DNA of 6,631 nucleotides from JBAYHA01 sp041666425 (GTDB taxonomy: Bacteria; Patescibacteriota; Patescibacteriia; UBA11705; JABHMO01), in assembly GCA_041666425.1 (NCBI GenBank), contig JBAYHA010000047.1:1-6631 (forward strand). The letters run 5' to 3'. Positions 5,717-6,631 of the stretch are shown piece by piece. Position numbers and translations under genes: made by a program. Position 1 is the stretch's first letter; the number at the start of each line of letters is the position of its first letter. The notes beneath the pieces were generated by a model. The model searched no databases. It saw nothing but the letters and a program-made list of their open reading frames with translations, and was not told the origin of the DNA.

Positions 5717-6235
5717 ATGCCAAATGACAATACCAATTTAGAAAAACCAATGGAAATTGCCCCAAATTTAGAGGTTCCAAAAAATTTACCGACAGCCGAA
5801 GAATCAGTGGTCAGAGCCAGTCAGATTCAAAAGGAATTGGCGGGAGATCTCGGTCAAGAAGAAATCAAGACCGGCGAAGCCAAACCGAATGAAGGTGTAG
5901 CTACTTCAATAACAGCTCCGTCAGTGCAAGGAACCGCACCGCAAAAACCACCAAAAAGTGAAAATTTGCAACAGATAGAAAAAATTTTGTCCGAAGGACT
6001 TGATGATTTGTACAAGACTTTGCCTGATAATCGCAAAGCTGAATTTCGTCAAGAAGGAGAGGTCGTGGCGCGCAAAATTGAAGTTTTGTTGACAGCCACA
6101 AAAATAAAAGTTTCGCAAATAATCAAAGTTATTGTTGGTTGGCTAAGGATGATTCCCGGAGTCAATAAGTTTTTTCTCGAACAATCGACAAAAATAAAAG
6201 TTGATGAATTATTGGAGTTAAAAGAGAAGAAGTAA
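5717..6235 (+). CDS. Hypothetical protein upstream of mreB, 172 residues
   Basis: No named family is recognised with certainty, but the C-terminal half resembles small proteins common in Patescibacterial genomes. Residues 1-80 are rich in Pro, Glu, Ala, Thr and Asn and are probably disordered. Residues 82-172 look folded: a helix at SENLQQIEKILSEGLDDLYK (81-100), then PDNRKAEFRQEGEVVARKI (103-121), then an amphipathic stretch KIKVSQIIKVIVGWLRMIPG (129-148) that could touch the membrane but is not a clear transmembrane segment. The tail NKFFLEQSTKIKVDELL (150-166) is charged. There is no signal peptide or Shine-Dalgarno site. The ATG at 5717 is the first Met; Met12 is a less likely alternative. 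The stop is 75 bases before mreB, with a palindrome between, so the two may share a promoter and a link to cell shape or envelope. That link is inferred from position only. Confidence 0.82.
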   Translation: MPNDNTNLEKPMEIAPNLEVPKNLPTAEESVVRASQIQKELAGDLGQEEIKTGEAKPNEGVATSITAPSVQGTAPQKPPKSENLQQIEKILSEGLDDLYKTLPDNRKAEFRQEGEVVARKIEVLLTATKIKVSQIIKVIVGWLRMIPGVNKFFLEQSTKIKVDELLELKEKK

Positions 6236-6249
6236 AAGCAAGACCTCGC

Positions 6250-6278
6250 CGTCACTCCGGACTTGATCCGGAGTGACG
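6250..6278 (+). repeat. Perfect 12-base palindrome between the 172-residue gene and mreB
   Basis: Arms CGTCACTCCGGA (6250-6261) and TCCGGAGTGACG (6267-6278) pair perfectly around CTTGA. The sequence resembles dispersed palindromes with a GTCATTCCGGA-type core found in many bacterial genomes. No T-run follows, so it is a poor intrinsic terminator on its own, but it could cause partial stopping or protect mRNA ends. Confidence 0.75.
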
Positions 6279-6310
6279 ATTTACTTATTGCTCATCATTT
6301 ATAAAAAAGT

Positions 6311-6631
6311 ATGTTTATACGAAAAATAGGAATTGATTTGGGAACGACATATACTTTGGTTCATTTGCCAAAAAAAGGAATAGTCATCAACGAACCATCG
6401 GTGGTGGCTATTTCTATTACTGACAAAAAGATTTTGGCCGTAGGTGATGAAGCCAAAGAAATGATTGGTCGAACTCCGGATTCGATTATTGCTTGTCGTC
6501 CGTTAAAAGAAGGTGTGATTGCCGATTACAAAATTACCGAGGCTATGTTGCGTTATTTTATCAACAAAGCGCTTGGCGGAATCAAACTTTTTCGACCGGA
6601 AGTTATGGTTGCGGTGCCGGCCGGAATTACT
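6311..6631 (+). CDS. mreB: Rod-shape actin homologue MreB, N-terminal 107 residues (3' partial)
   Basis: MreB is a bacterial actin that polymerises under the inner membrane and directs peptidoglycan synthesis along the side wall. The visible part starts MFIRKIGIDLGTTYTLVH, with the phosphate-1 ATP-binding loop at 8-17, where most MreB proteins have GTANTLV. GIVINEPSVVAI (23-34), VGDEAKEMIGRTP (44-56), RPLKEGVIADYKITEAML (63-80) and PEVMVAVPAGIT (96-107) follow in family order. The reading frame runs off the right edge. The ATG at 6311 is at the normal family start; a Shine-Dalgarno site is lacking. No strong promoter of its own is seen in the 75-base gap, so it is probably read from the promoter at 5624-5651. 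mreC and other shape genes would be expected downstream, outside the window. Confidence 0.97.
   Translation, partial: MFIRKIGIDLGTTYTLVHLPKKGIVINEPSVVAISITDKKILAVGDEAKEMIGRTPDSIIACRPLKEGVIADYKITEAMLRYFINKALGGIKLFRPEVMVAVPAGIT

Noticed and set aside
1..6631. tRNA or rRNA genes, CRISPR arrays, insertion sequences or toxin-antitoxin pairs
   Set aside because: No cloverleaf, spaced direct-repeat array, transposase motif or paired small genes were found on either strand by reading.

Overview
The window is AT-rich (roughly one third G+C by eye in most genes) and uses the standard bacterial code, with UGA as a stop in at least two genes. The gene content and protein style suggest a member of the Candidate Phyla Radiation (Patescibacteria). 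There is a repeat-type surface or fibre protein ending in a peptidase-G2-like self-cleaving domain, compact housekeeping genes mostly without Shine-Dalgarno sites, a large lineage-specific helical protein, and a small Pro/Glu-rich protein directly upstream of mreB. The phylum assignment is inference from style; no rRNA or marker set is present.

Layout: (1) 2-862, the C-terminal part of a large surface/fibre protein, cut by the left edge. (2) 870-922, a short gap with a GC-rich palindrome and T-run. (3) 923-2314, cysS (cysteinyl-tRNA synthetase), whose real start is 16 codons inside the longest open frame. (4) 2393-2782 on the minus strand, an S-adenosylmethionine decarboxylase (speH/speD type) with its own consensus promoter, Shine-Dalgarno site and terminator. 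It is visibly richer in G+C than its neighbours. (5) 2895-3881, a tRNA-dihydrouridine synthase with an extra loop that contains a small palindrome. (6) 4047-5507, a 486-residue helical protein of unknown function with its own promoter, Shine-Dalgarno site and terminator, and a possible one-base frameshift at its end. (7) 5717-6235, a 172-residue protein with a disordered N-terminus and conserved-looking C-terminus, behind a strong extended -10 promoter. (8) 6311 to the right edge, the start of mreB, probably read from the same promoter as the 172-residue gene.

Functionally the window combines translation and tRNA maintenance (CysRS, Dus), polyamine synthesis (AdoMetDC, with no spermidine synthase here) and cell shape (MreB). 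Most genes form single-gene units with their own terminators rather than a long operon. No complete novel multi-gene system is visible. The points most worth checking are the self-contained, compositionally distinct speH unit, the in-frame palindrome in dus, the possible frameshift at 5490-5500, two GC-rich intergenic palindromes, and the uncharacterised 486-residue protein.
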